Part shown: piece after piece, positions 8,187 through 16,438 of the stretch
Position numbering within the stretch: the first letter of the stretch is position 1
Layout of the letters: each line of letters starts with the position of its first letter
Origin: Chlorobaculum sp.
GTDB lineage: Bacteria > Bacteroidota > Chlorobiia > Chlorobiales > Chlorobiaceae
Direction: 5' to 3'
Assembly (NCBI GenBank): GCA_013334655.1
Contig: JAAXXD010000003.1
Location: forward strand, 1-63,780
Length of the DNA: 63,780 bases
The notes under the pieces: generated by a model
Told to the model about the DNA's origin: nothing
Database searches by the model: none
The model's input: the letters and a program-made list of their open reading frames with translations, nothing else
Made by a program: the position numbers and the translations under genes

Positions 8187-10952
8187 TTACCCCGTCGTTC
8201 TCAATCCTCCTGATATAGCATTCACGGTGAGCAGCAGCTCGGGGAGCAGGGCTTCGGATTGCTGTTCGTCGCCTGAGGCTTTGGCGGCTCGCCAGCTTTT
8301 GAGGAGATCGATCTGCAAGCGGTGGAGTTTGCCGAGGCCCTCCTGGCGGGTTTCGATGAAGCGCGAGACGTTGAAGTGCTTTTCCCTGAGCGGGCCGCCA
8401 AAGAGCAGGTCGAGAAGGCGCATCGTGCGGAGGTATTCGGCCTGGATCATGCCGAGGAGGTTTTCGCGGATGATCCGGTCTTCCACCAGCGCGGCGTATT
8501 GCTCCATGATCCACGGATCGACCGACAGGATGCTCGTGGCGATGTTGTTAATGATATAGTGAAATGGCGCCCAGGAGAAGTCGCTTTTGCGCATCACCTC
8601 GAAGGTTTCGGGGTCGGTGGCGCGAAGCTCTTCGAGGGCCGTTCCCGCGCCGTACCATCCCGAAATTGCGAATCGCGCCTGGTTCCAGCTGAAGACCCAC
8701 GGGATGGCGCGGAGGTCTTCGAGGCTTTGGCGTCCGGTGCGGCGCGACGGGCGCGAGCCGATGCGGCTCGATTCGATGATGTCGATCGGCGTGGCCTGGC
8801 GGAAGAAGTCGAGCAGGCCGTCGGTTTCGATGAGCTGCCGGTAGGCTTTGTTGCTGCTGCGGGCGAGCGTATCCATCGCCTGTTCGAGCGGGTGCGGGCG
8901 ATACCCCTCCTTGCGGTGGTCGAGCCGCGCTTCGGTGACTCCGGCCAGGAAGAGTTCGAGATTATACGCCGCGCTGATGCGGTTGGCGTATTTCTGGGCG
9001 ATGGTCTCGCCCTGTTCGGTGACGCGAAGTCCGGCGTCGAGCGAGCCGTGCGGCTGCGCACGGATGAAGCGGTGCGTCGGCCCGGCGCCGCGGCTGATGC
9101 TGCCGCCGCGTCCGTGGAAAAAGAGTATATCGACGCCGTGCTTCCGACCCGCCTCGATCAGCCGCTCTTCGGCGCGGTAGAGGCTCCAGAGGCTCGCGAC
9201 GATGCCGCCGTCCTTGTTGCTGTCGCTGTAGCCGACCATCACCTGCTGCGCCGGTTTGCGGCGTCCGTGCAGCTCCTGCTGGAGCGCGATGCTGCGGCGC
9301 GTGACCGGGTGGGCGAGGAAGCGGTCGAGAATCTCGTGGCTGCGTTCGAGGTCGTCGATGGTCTCGAAGAGCGGCACCACCGGAATCGGGCAGGCGTCGC
9401 CGTCGCCGTGCGGCGTCATGAGGCCGACCTCGCGGGCGAAGAGATAGACGATGAGCAAGTCGGAGAGGTTGCGCGTCATGCTGACGATAAACGAGCCGAT
9501 GCCGTCCGGGCCGAACTGCCGGTAGTGGTCGAAGAGCACGCGGTAGCAGGCGAGCACGGTTTCAGCCTCCGGCCCGGCGTGCATGTCGGGATGAGTGAAG
9601 GGGCGCGGCGAAAGCAGTTCGCGGTTGAGGAATTCGAGCCGTTCCTCTTCGCTCCATTCGAGGAACCCCTTGCCGTCGAGGCCCGCCGCCGTCATGAGCT
9701 GCGAGAGGGCGAGGTCGTGGAATCGGCTGTTCTGGCGGATGTCGAGTCTGCCGAGGTGGAAGCCGAAGGTCTGGACGATGCGGTAGACCGGCGCGACGTC
9801 GCCCAGCGCGACGTTTCCGGCGTTGATTGCCGAGAGGGAGGTCATCATCAGCTCCAGGTCGGCGAGCAGCTCGGTGTGACGGCGGTAGCAGTAGCGTTCA
9901 GGTTCAGTCTTGCCGTCGAAATTTGTCACGTTTACATCGGGCAGCGCTTCAATCATGAGATTGACGAACTGCCGCCATGGCTCGTGCAGGTTTCGCTCGA
10001 AGGCAAGCGTCCCATCGCCGCCGAGCTTGTGGCGCATCATCTCCATGCGCTCCTCCATCGCTCCCGAGGGGGACTGGAATCGTCCGGAGAGGCTGAGGCG
10101 GGAGGCGAGCTGTTGGAGTTTGCAACGGACAAGCCGGAGCGCGTGGCCGCGCATCTCCAGGAGCGTCTGTTGCGTGGTTTCGGCGGTCACGAGCGGGTGG
10201 CCGTCGCGGTCGCCGCCAACCCAGCTTCCGAAGCTGAGACGCGGCAGGTTGCGCGGATCGGCGGTAATTGCCGGATCGAATCCTGCCACGCACCACGCTT
10301 TTTCGAGCCGGTTGTCGATGATCGGCAGCACATCGGGGAAGATCGAGTGCAGGTAGTGCAGCACGTTCTGCCGTTCGGAGCTGACCTCCGGCTTTTCGAA
10401 CAGGATTTCGCCCGTACGCCAGAGCCGTTCGAGTACCAGCTTGATGTCCGTGCGGATTTTATCCCTTTCGGCGGGCGTCCACATGCGGTTCTCTCGCTTG
10501 ACGAGCAACAGGTAGAGTTCGCGATGCTGTTCGAGCACGGTGCGACGCTTGGCTTCGGTGGGGTGCGCCGTCAGTGTCGGTTCCACCTCGATTTCCGGCA
10601 GCTCGGCGGCGATCTCGGACTCGGTGACACCGAGGCTTTTCAGGTGGCGAAACGCTTCGCCCCAGAGTCCGCTGAGCGCTTCGACCCCCTCGTTCGATTC
10701 GAGACGGCGGCGATACTGCGCGGCGGAGTTCTCCTCGGCCATGTTGAGCAACTGGAAGACGATCGACCACGCCTGGATGGCGCGTTCAGCTCTGTCGAAT
10801 TCGGCGATGGGTATTTTGCTTTTGCCGCTGATGTGCCGGGCGAGCGCTTCCTGACCAAGCTCCTGCAACACCTCGGTGAAGCAGTCGAGCAGGTAATTGA
10901 AATCGAGCGAGGCTTTGTCGAAATCGACGACGCTGGAGGTGGAGGTAATCAT
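8187..10952 (-). CDS. ppc: Phosphoenolpyruvate carboxylase
   Basis: About 921 residues, full length. Signature motifs are TLTAHPTEAKRRT (catalytic His about 130), GYSDSNKDGGI, FFHGRGGSISRGAGPTHRF and the C-terminal loop ending RTTG in place of the usual NTG. It adds bicarbonate to PEP to give oxaloacetate; in green sulfur bacteria this feeds the reductive TCA cycle. The start MITSTSSV is preferred; the frame stays open 25 codons further. It diverges from pscC, separated by about 210 bp that must carry both promoters. Confidence 0.96.
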   Translation of the reverse strand: MITSTSSVVDFDKASLDFNYLLDCFTEVLQELGQEALARHISGKSKIPIAEFDRAERAIQAWSIVFQLLNMAEENSAAQYRRRLESNEGVEALSGLWGEAFRHLKSLGVTESEIAAELPEIEVEPTLTAHPTEAKRRTVLEQHRELYLLLVKRENRMWTPAERDKIRTDIKLVLERLWRTGEILFEKPEVSSERQNVLHYLHSIFPDVLPIIDNRLEKAWCVAGFDPAITADPRNLPRLSFGSWVGGDRDGHPLVTAETTQQTLLEMRGHALRLVRCKLQQLASRLSLSGRFQSPSGAMEERMEMMRHKLGGDGTLAFERNLHEPWRQFVNLMIEALPDVNVTNFDGKTEPERYCYRRHTELLADLELMMTSLSAINAGNVALGDVAPVYRIVQTFGFHLGRLDIRQNSRFHDLALSQLMTAAGLDGKGFLEWSEEERLEFLNRELLSPRPFTHPDMHAGPEAETVLACYRVLFDHYRQFGPDGIGSFIVSMTRNLSDLLIVYLFAREVGLMTPHGDGDACPIPVVPLFETIDDLERSHEILDRFLAHPVTRRSIALQQELHGRRKPAQQVMVGYSDSNKDGGIVASLWSLYRAEERLIEAGRKHGVDILFFHGRGGSISRGAGPTHRFIRAQPHGSLDAGLRVTEQGETIAQKYANRISAAYNLELFLAGVTEARLDHRKEGYRPHPLEQAMDTLARSSNKAYRQLIETDGLLDFFRQATPIDIIESSRIGSRPSRRTGRQSLEDLRAIPWVFSWNQARFAISGWYGAGTALEELRATDPETFEVMRKSDFSWAPFHYIINNIATSILSVDPWIMEQYAALVEDRIIRENLLGMIQAEYLRTMRLLDLLFGGPLREKHFNVSRFIETRQEGLGKLHRLQIDLLKSWRAAKASGDEQQSEALLPELLLTVNAISGGLRTTG

Positions 10953-11164
10953 ACGCGCTTTAAGGAGAACTGGTTGGACAACGGCTGCTACAGCGTTGAA
11001 ACATACGCTCCGCGCGGCAGCAAGCAAAATGACAAATCTCTGCGAACAGGATTGTCGTTAATGTTTGACGCTTTTTAGGCTTAAATGTTTGCCCCCTTTG
11101 TCAATAATGTTTATCTTTCACAATAAATTCTTGCAAGCGGCTAACACCAAATCCATTACCTGTC

Positions 11165-11785
11165 ATGGAAAAAAATTCTAACGGTAAGCTTATTGCGCTG
11201 GCAATAGGCGGGGCTGTCTTAATGGGAGCTTTGTTCTTCGGTGTATCGTTCCTGACCGGCTATGCTCCGGCTCCGAATGTTTCGATGGCCATCACTCCGC
11301 TGAGATCATTCATGGGATGGTTCCTGCTCATTTTCTTCGCTTCTCTTATCATCATGGGACTCGGCAAGATGTCGGGCGCCATCAGTGACAAGTGGTTCCT
11401 GAGCTTTCCGCTCAGCATCTTCGTGATCGTCATGGTGATGTTCTTCAGCCTCAGGGTTTACTGGGAAAAAGGTCGCACCACCACAGTTGACGGCAAGTAC
11501 ATCCGTTCCGTCACCGAACTCAAAGAGTTCCTCAACAAGCCCGCAGCGACGAGCGATGTTCCTCCGGCTCCGGCAGGATTCGATTTCGCGGCTGCCAAGA
11601 CCCTTACCGATACCCGTTGCAACAAGTGCCACACGCTTGATTCCGTATCTGATCTCTTCCGCACCAAGTACAAGAAGACCGGACAGGTCAACCTGATCGT
11701 GAAGCGCATGCAGGGCTTCCCTGGTTCAGGTATCAGTGACGACGAAGCCAAGACCATCGGCATCTGGCTCTACGAGAAGTTCTGA
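11165..11785 (+). CDS. pscC: PscC, cytochrome c subunit (cyt c-551/cz) of the P840 photosynthetic reaction centre
   Basis: 206 residues with three membrane helices (about 8-30, 48-66 and 77-97) and a C-terminal periplasmic heme domain with CNKCH at 152-156. A Met in VKRMQGFPGSGIS, near 182, is the likely sixth ligand. This three-helix plus monoheme layout is specific to the reaction centre cytochrome of Chlorobi, which passes electrons from menaquinol:cytochrome c reductase or soluble cytochrome c to P840. It stands alone, not in an operon with the pscA/B genes, and is followed by a strong hairpin terminator. Confidence 0.95.
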   Translation: MEKNSNGKLIALAIGGAVLMGALFFGVSFLTGYAPAPNVSMAITPLRSFMGWFLLIFFASLIIMGLGKMSGAISDKWFLSFPLSIFVIVMVMFFSLRVYWEKGRTTTVDGKYIRSVTELKEFLNKPAATSDVPPAPAGFDFAAAKTLTDTRCNKCHTLDSVSDLFRTKYKKTGQVNLIVKRMQGFPGSGISDDEAKTIGIWLYEKF

Positions 11786-11823
11786 TTCCACTCGGAATTT
11801 ACAACAGAGGTTTATCTCAGAAG

Positions 11824-11843
11824 CGCCCCGGATTTCCGGGGCG
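11824..11843 (+). terminator. Hairpin terminator after pscC
   Basis: A GC-rich 8-9 bp stem, CGCCCCGGA pairing with TCCGGGGCG, around a very short loop, 39 nt after the pscC stop. Only a short T-rich stretch (TTCTG) follows. It also lies just 3' of the queF gene on the other strand and could serve both. Confidence 0.65.
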
Positions 11844-11864
11844 TTCTGCATTGGTGGGGGAGTG

Positions 11865-12218
11865 TTACTGCTGGCTCTTGCTGTAGCTGACGGTGACGGT
11901 TTCTGTGATGCCGCCTCTGGCGTTCCACTCGGTTTTGACGGTCATCCTTCTCGGCTGGCAGGCTTCGACCAGGTCGTCGAGAATCCTGTTGGTGATGTTC
12001 TCGTAGAAGATTCCTGCATTGCGGAATTCGAGGAAGTAGTATTTGAGTGATTTAAGCTCGATGCAGCTTTTGTCGGGCACGTAGTTGATGGTGATCGTCC
12101 CGAAATCGGGTAGGCCGGTTTTAGGGCAGACCGAGGTGAATTCGGGGTTGACGATCTCGATGGTGTAGTCCCGGTCGGGAAAGGTGTTGTCGAAGACTTC
12201 GATGATCTCTTTGTTCAT
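11865..12218 (-). CDS. queF: NADPH-dependent 7-cyano-7-deazaguanine reductase QueF (short type)
   Basis: 117 residues from the ATG at MNKEIIEVFD, the usual length of unimodular QueF. The nucleophile is Cys31 in FTSVCPKTGLPDFG with Asp38 nearby, and the NADPH motif is ELKSLKYYFLEFRN. It reduces preQ0 to preQ1 in queuosine tRNA modification. No other queuosine gene is in the window. The frame stays open 23 codons upstream, but that stretch reads as a pseudo-leader without homology. It converges with pscC. Confidence 0.93.
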   Translation of the reverse strand: MNKEIIEVFDNTFPDRDYTIEIVNPEFTSVCPKTGLPDFGTITINYVPDKSCIELKSLKYYFLEFRNAGIFYENITNRILDDLVEACQPRRMTVKTEWNARGGITETVTVSYSKSQQ

Positions 12219-12326
12219 GGGTATTGCCGTGTGGGTTGAAATGATGGTCATGAGCGCTGCAAAATAGAAAACGGGAGCGATATTCATTAAATTCGTGACG
12301 AAGTTTTACCATCAGGAGTTTCATTC

Positions 12327-13061
12327 ATGCCTTTTGAAAGATATACCGTGCCGGTGTCCGGACGTTCGGACGCGGCCATTGACGACGAACTGACCCGCTT
12401 GTGGGCGGAGCTTGCCGCCGAATACGATCTGCGGGAGGTCGCCCATCGTTTCGGTGAGTGCGATTTCACCTTTCTGAGCGTGCTCGACAGCTACGCGCTG
12501 CTCGACCGCATCTCGCCAGAGGAGTTTCTGAAGGATGAGCAGATGCCCTATTGGGCGGAGATCTGGCCCGCCGCCGTGACGCTCTCGCGCCAGATCATGG
12601 AGCGGGGGGAGCTTGCGGGCAAGTCGGTGCTCGAACTCGGTGCGGGCGTCGGCATGGCGAGCATCGCCGCCGCCAAAAGCGGGGCGCGCGTGCTCTGCAC
12701 CGACTACTCGACCGAAGCGCTGAGATTCGTCGCCTGGAACGCCATGCGAAATCGCACGCCGCTCGATACCGCTCGCCTCGACTGGCGACTCGTCAAGGGC
12801 AGCGAGAAGTTCGACGCAGTCATCGCCGCCGACGTGCTGTACGAGCGGGTCAACCTCTTGCCCATCGTCACGGCCATCGACGCGCTGCTTGCGCCCGGCG
12901 GGGCGGCCTACATCGCCGATCCGAGGCGGCGGCTCGCCGAGCAGTTTCTCGAACTGGTACACGAGAACGGATTCGAGATTGCCGAGACGCGCATGTTCGA
13001 CGCCGAGGGCGACCAGACGGTAGCGGTCACGATCTATAAACTCCAGCGGGTGACAGCATGA
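12327..13061 (+). CDS. METTL21/ETFB-lysine-methyltransferase-like SAM-dependent methyltransferase
   Basis: 244 residues. The SAM-binding motif is VLELGAGVGMASIAAAKSG (about 101-119), preceded by PYWAEIWPAAVTLSR, which is typical of the Methyltransf_16 family, and followed by FDAVIAADVLYERVN. Family members methylate protein lysines or other small targets; the substrate here is unknown. It starts a three-gene chain with 4-nt overlaps (13058-13061, 13903-13906) leading through a DUF4905-like gene to a Xer recombinase. Confidence 0.8.
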   Translation: MPFERYTVPVSGRSDAAIDDELTRLWAELAAEYDLREVAHRFGECDFTFLSVLDSYALLDRISPEEFLKDEQMPYWAEIWPAAVTLSRQIMERGELAGKSVLELGAGVGMASIAAAKSGARVLCTDYSTEALRFVAWNAMRNRTPLDTARLDWRLVKGSEKFDAVIAADVLYERVNLLPIVTAIDALLAPGGAAYIADPRRRLAEQFLELVHENGFEIAETRMFDAEGDQTVAVTIYKLQRVTA

Positions 13062-13906
13062 ATACTGAAGCATCGGAGCAGCGTCCAGCTCGCTTGGACG
13101 CCGGACAATTGTGGACGTGGCATGGCGGCAAGGATGCAATCATCTGGCAGCTGATGTTTGGCGGCGATACGGTGATGGGCATCAAGCGTTTTGCGCAGGA
13201 GCGGAAGGCGTCGTTCTTCTGCCTCGAAGCTTCCACGGGTCGCGTGCTTTGCGACGATTTCGCGCTGACCACCGGAGACGAAAGCGAGACGCTGGTTGGC
13301 GATGGCTGGATGATCGGGCTTGAAACGGTTCACACCGGTCTGCTCTTCTGCCACGCATTTCAGCCGGGCAGCCCGGAGCACCTGGGCATCTGGGCGGTCG
13401 ATCTTCCGGCCAGCCGCATCGCATGGAGTCGTCCCGATCTGGCGTTCACGGCAAATCTCGGCGATGCGCTGCTTGCGTACCGCTCGATCGTCTTTGCGGG
13501 ATTTCCCGAGCGGGAATATTACCTGCTCGATCCGCTGACCGGTCGCGAGATCGAACATCTCGGCACGGCGCACGAGCGCCCCAACCAGCTCCGCGACGCA
13601 GCGGAGAGCGAAGAGGCGCGGCAGGGCATTCTGCTGCCGGAGGGAGCCTTCGACGATCAGGGCCACGTCGAGCGTATCGATCTCGGCGCGTCGAGCGTCA
13701 CGGTGCGCCACCGGCTGGAGAGCGGCGCGGAAGGCATTCCCGGTTGGGTCGCTATGTTGAGCGTTGCCGAGGGTGATCGTCTCATCCATGATGAGGTGAT
13801 GGCTTCAGGGGAACCGATGCCGGTTTTCAACAGTTTTCTCATGAAGGAGGGACGGTTGTATTATATCAAAGAGAGAGAGTACCTCGTCAGTCTCGCGGTC
13901 TCATGA
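13058..13906 (+). CDS. Conserved Chlorobi protein, DUF4905-like
   Basis: 282 residues, no signal peptide or membrane segment. It begins ARLDAGQLWTWHGGKDAIIW and shows repeated strand-like blocks (FFCLEASTGRVLCDDF, GIWAVDLPASRIAWSRPD, YYLLDPLTGREIEHLG) that resemble a degenerate beta-propeller. I recall such proteins as DUF4905 in green sulfur bacteria, but cannot confirm the assignment here. No function can be given. It overlaps both neighbours by 4 nt, so it is expressed with the methyltransferase and the recombinase. Confidence 0.6.
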   Translation: MNTEASEQRPARLDAGQLWTWHGGKDAIIWQLMFGGDTVMGIKRFAQERKASFFCLEASTGRVLCDDFALTTGDESETLVGDGWMIGLETVHTGLLFCHAFQPGSPEHLGIWAVDLPASRIAWSRPDLAFTANLGDALLAYRSIVFAGFPEREYYLLDPLTGREIEHLGTAHERPNQLRDAAESEEARQGILLPEGAFDDQGHVERIDLGASSVTVRHRLESGAEGIPGWVAMLSVAEGDRLIHDEVMASGEPMPVFNSFLMKEGRLYYIKEREYLVSLAVS

Positions 13907-14910
13907 AGAACACCACTAACCGATTCGCGAAAAAGGAGGTTGCCGAGTGCCGCTGGCTCCAGCCGTTTCTCGAACATCTCGAATCGGCCCGGAACGTGTC
14001 ACCCAAAACGGTGACCGCCTACAGTACCGATCTGATCCAGTTTTTTGAATTTCTGAAGCAGGAAAGTGGTCTCGAAGATCTTGTCTCCGTCGATCCCGAG
14101 CTGGTCGAAGTGCCAGATGTGCGGCGCTTCATGGGGTACCTGCTCGACAGCGGTGTCAAACCACGCTCGATTGCCCGCAAGCTCGCCTCGATCAAAAGCT
14201 TCTACCGCTATCTGCTCGACAGCGGAAAAATCGAGCGCTCGCCGCTTTCACTCGTGCTGACTCCGAGGCTCGACCGGAAAATTCCCGATTTTCTGAGCGA
14301 AGATGAAGCTTCGCGGCTATTCGATCAGTTTCTGCCGGATGCTCATGATAGCACCGTCGAGGAAGATAGTCGGAAAACCGAAGAGCTGGCGTTCGAGCTG
14401 GCCCGGGATCGCGCGGTGCTCGAAGTGCTGTACGGATGCGGACTGCGCCTCTCCGAGGTGACTGGCCTGGAAACCGCCGATGTCGATCTCGCGCACGGCT
14501 ATCTGAAAGTGACCGGAAAGGGGCGAAAGCAGCGCATCGTGCCGCTTGGAGAGCCTGCCGCCGAGGCGCTCAGAAATTATTTTGAAGTAAAGCGAAACTT
14601 CTTTAGAATATCAGGAGAGGGTGCCTTCGAGAGGTCGAAAGTGTTTCTTACAGCAAAAGGCAGACAGATCTATCCCATGCTTGTGCAGAGAATGACAAAG
14701 AGGTATCTCTCACCGGTTACCGAATCGGCAAGGAAAAATCCCCACATGCTCCGGCACACTTTTGCAACACATATGCTGAACGGTGGCGCGGATCTGAAAA
14801 GCGTCAGCGAGATGCTGGGCCACAGCAGTCTTTCGACAACGGAGCTTTACACCCATGTGACTTTCAGCAGGTTGAAGGAGGCTTACGCTAAAGCCCATCC
14901 GAGAGCCTGA
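13903..14910 (+). CDS. xerD: Tyrosine recombinase XerC/XerD family
   Basis: 335 residues with an N-terminal SAM-like core-binding domain (about 17-105) and a catalytic domain containing all active residues: Arg182 (GCGLRLSEV), Lys206 (KVTGKGRKQRIVPL), His281-Arg284 (HMLRHTFATHML), His307 (LGHSSLST) and Tyr316 (ELYTHVTF). It resolves chromosome dimers at dif sites with FtsK. A 20-residue insertion around 147-165 makes it a little longer than E. coli XerD. XerC and XerD cannot be told apart from this sequence alone. It ends a 4-nt-overlap operon. Confidence 0.88.
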   Translation: MKNTTNRFAKKEVAECRWLQPFLEHLESARNVSPKTVTAYSTDLIQFFEFLKQESGLEDLVSVDPELVEVPDVRRFMGYLLDSGVKPRSIARKLASIKSFYRYLLDSGKIERSPLSLVLTPRLDRKIPDFLSEDEASRLFDQFLPDAHDSTVEEDSRKTEELAFELARDRAVLEVLYGCGLRLSEVTGLETADVDLAHGYLKVTGKGRKQRIVPLGEPAAEALRNYFEVKRNFFRISGEGAFERSKVFLTAKGRQIYPMLVQRMTKRYLSPVTESARKNPHMLRHTFATHMLNGGADLKSVSEMLGHSSLSTTELYTHVTFSRLKEAYAKAHPRA

Positions 14911-15005
14911 TTGTCTTCGATTACCGGTTTATGTTCAGCAGATTGGGCATGGTTGAAACCGGTTCCGTTCTTTTAACGTATTTCAATTCTTTCAAGGAGG
15001 CAGGT

Positions 15006-15332
15006 ATGACAAAATCAGTTACCAGTGATGCGGTTACCGTCAAGGTCACTCTTCGTCATTCCAACAATCACGGCAGTATAGAAGATTACGCGCGTGACGC
15101 GGCATCTGCGCTTTCGCGGTTTTATCCGGGAACGCTCAGTTGTCATGTTATTCTCGATCACCAGAAAAACGACCGCGAGCAGAACAAGATGGCCGAAATC
15201 ACGGTCCATGTGCCGCAACACGATTTCGTATCGAGGGAGTCGGCTCCTACCTATGAACAGGCGATCGACAACTGTGTCGAAGCTCTGGAGAAACAGCTCA
15301 AGAAATTGAAGGAAAAGCAAAAGAATATCTGA
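15006..15332 (+). CDS. hpf: Ribosome hibernation promoting factor / sigma-54 modulation protein family
   Basis: 108 residues, the short form of the HPF/RaiA family: VTVKVTLRHSNNHGSIEDYA, a central LSCHVILDHQKNDREQNKMAEITVHV split by a turn, and a lysine-rich C-terminus EKQLKKLKEKQKN. Such proteins bind 30S subunits and help form inactive 70S or 100S ribosomes during starvation. An AAGGAGG Shine-Dalgarno sequence 5 nt upstream of ATG 15006 settles the start, one of the few strong sites in the window. It is followed by a 30-bp palindrome and hprK. Confidence 0.9.
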   Translation: MTKSVTSDAVTVKVTLRHSNNHGSIEDYARDAASALSRFYPGTLSCHVILDHQKNDREQNKMAEITVHVPQHDFVSRESAPTYEQAIDNCVEALEKQLKKLKEKQKNI

Positions 15333-15343
15333 AATATGTCATT

Positions 15344-15373
15344 GTAACAGGGTCAGCATGCTGACCCTGTTAC
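15344..15373. repeat. Perfect 30-bp palindrome between hpf and hprK
   Basis: Fifteen bases starting GTAACAGGGTCAGCA at 15344 are followed at once by their exact reverse complement ending at 15373, with no spacer. There is no T-run, so a standard intrinsic terminator is unlikely, although an RNA hairpin here would separate hpf from hprK, whose start lies 4 nt downstream. A dimeric operator or a hairpin controlling hprK translation are alternatives. Confidence 0.75.
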
Positions 15374-15376
15374 GGT

Positions 15377-16438
15377 ATGGGACTTTCCGAAAACCATGAT
15401 CCGTCGAGCATGAATTTTGACCAGAAGGGCCTGAGAAAGCGATCCATCACGGTTGCTTATTTTTTTGAAAAAATACAGAAGCAATTCGATATCAAGTTCC
15501 GGCGGCTCAACAGCGTCGATGAGCAGAAACGGCGTATTCACGAGCGCGATCTTCATCGTCCGGGTTTGGCCATAGCAGGCTTTACCAACCTGTTCACCTA
15601 CAAGCGGGTTCAGATTCTCGGCAATACCGAAACCCGTTACCTGAACCATCTATCCATTGAAAAGCGTGACGAGGCGTTCGCCAACTTCGTCAAGTTCAAG
15701 ATGCCCTGCATCATCCTGACGAGCAACAACAAGCTCGATCCCGAACTGATCGAGATGGCGACCAAAGCGGGAATCGCTGTTTTCGTCACCCGTTGCTCCT
15801 CCACCAAGGCGATCTACCAGATCACCGATTTTCTCGATGCGGAGTTCTCGCTCTACCAGCAGTACCACGGCTCGATGGTCGATGTCTACGGCGTCGGCGT
15901 GCTCCTGACCGGCAAGAGCGGTCTCGGCAAATCTGAAGTAGCGCTCGATCTGGTCGAACGCGGGCACGGTCTCGTGGCTGACGATGTTGTGGTGGTCAAG
16001 CGCAAAGGAGAGACCAGCGCTCTGGTCGCGTCACGCAACAACATCATCGATCACTTCATGGAGATTCGCGGCCTCGGCGTGGTCGATGTGCGGGCCAACT
16101 TCGGCATCAGGGCGATTCGCGATGCAAAGGATGTGCAGGTGGTGGTCGAGCTGCTCGAATGGAGCAAGGAGTCCGAGTACGAAAGGCTCGGGCTCGATCC
16201 GAAAATGGTCAAGCTGCTTGGCGTCGATTTGCCGCTGGTACAGCTTCCGATCTTTCCCGGCAAGAACATCACGGTCATCATCGAGGTTGTGGCGCTGAAC
16301 TTCCTGCTCAAGCGCTACGCCGGGTATGTGCCCGCCGAGGCGCTGACCGAAAGAATCAAAAACGTTATCAACAGGGATAGATCAGAAGAGTCCGCTTCCT
16401 CAATCAGTTCTGAAGATCATGACGATGAAAACGAATAA
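15377..16438 (+). CDS. hprK: HPr kinase/phosphorylase HprK
   Basis: 353 residues. The N-terminal DRTGG-like domain is followed by the kinase core with HGSMVDVYGVGV (His164), Walker A GKSGLGKS at 179-186, VADDVV about 200, and the phosphorylase signature MEIRGLGVVDV. It phosphorylates and dephosphorylates a serine in HPr-like proteins. No HPr or PTS gene is seen nearby. The ATG lies only 4 nt after the 30-bp palindrome, which would block a normal ribosome site in mRNA. Its 3' end overlaps the next gene by 20 nt. Confidence 0.93.
   Translation: MGLSENHDPSSMNFDQKGLRKRSITVAYFFEKIQKQFDIKFRRLNSVDEQKRRIHERDLHRPGLAIAGFTNLFTYKRVQILGNTETRYLNHLSIEKRDEAFANFVKFKMPCIILTSNNKLDPELIEMATKAGIAVFVTRCSSTKAIYQITDFLDAEFSLYQQYHGSMVDVYGVGVLLTGKSGLGKSEVALDLVERGHGLVADDVVVVKRKGETSALVASRNNIIDHFMEIRGLGVVDVRANFGIRAIRDAKDVQVVVELLEWSKESEYERLGLDPKMVKLLGVDLPLVQLPIFPGKNITVIIEVVALNFLLKRYAGYVPAEALTERIKNVINRDRSEESASSISSEDHDDENE

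Noticed and set aside
8322-11078. A very long open frame opposite ppc (about 918 codons), and similar long frames opposite topA, nfnB and the peptide-binding protein gene
   Set aside because: They mirror highly biased GC-rich codons of the real genes, have Arg/Ala/Glu-rich compositions with no domains, and the sense strand encodes full enzymes.
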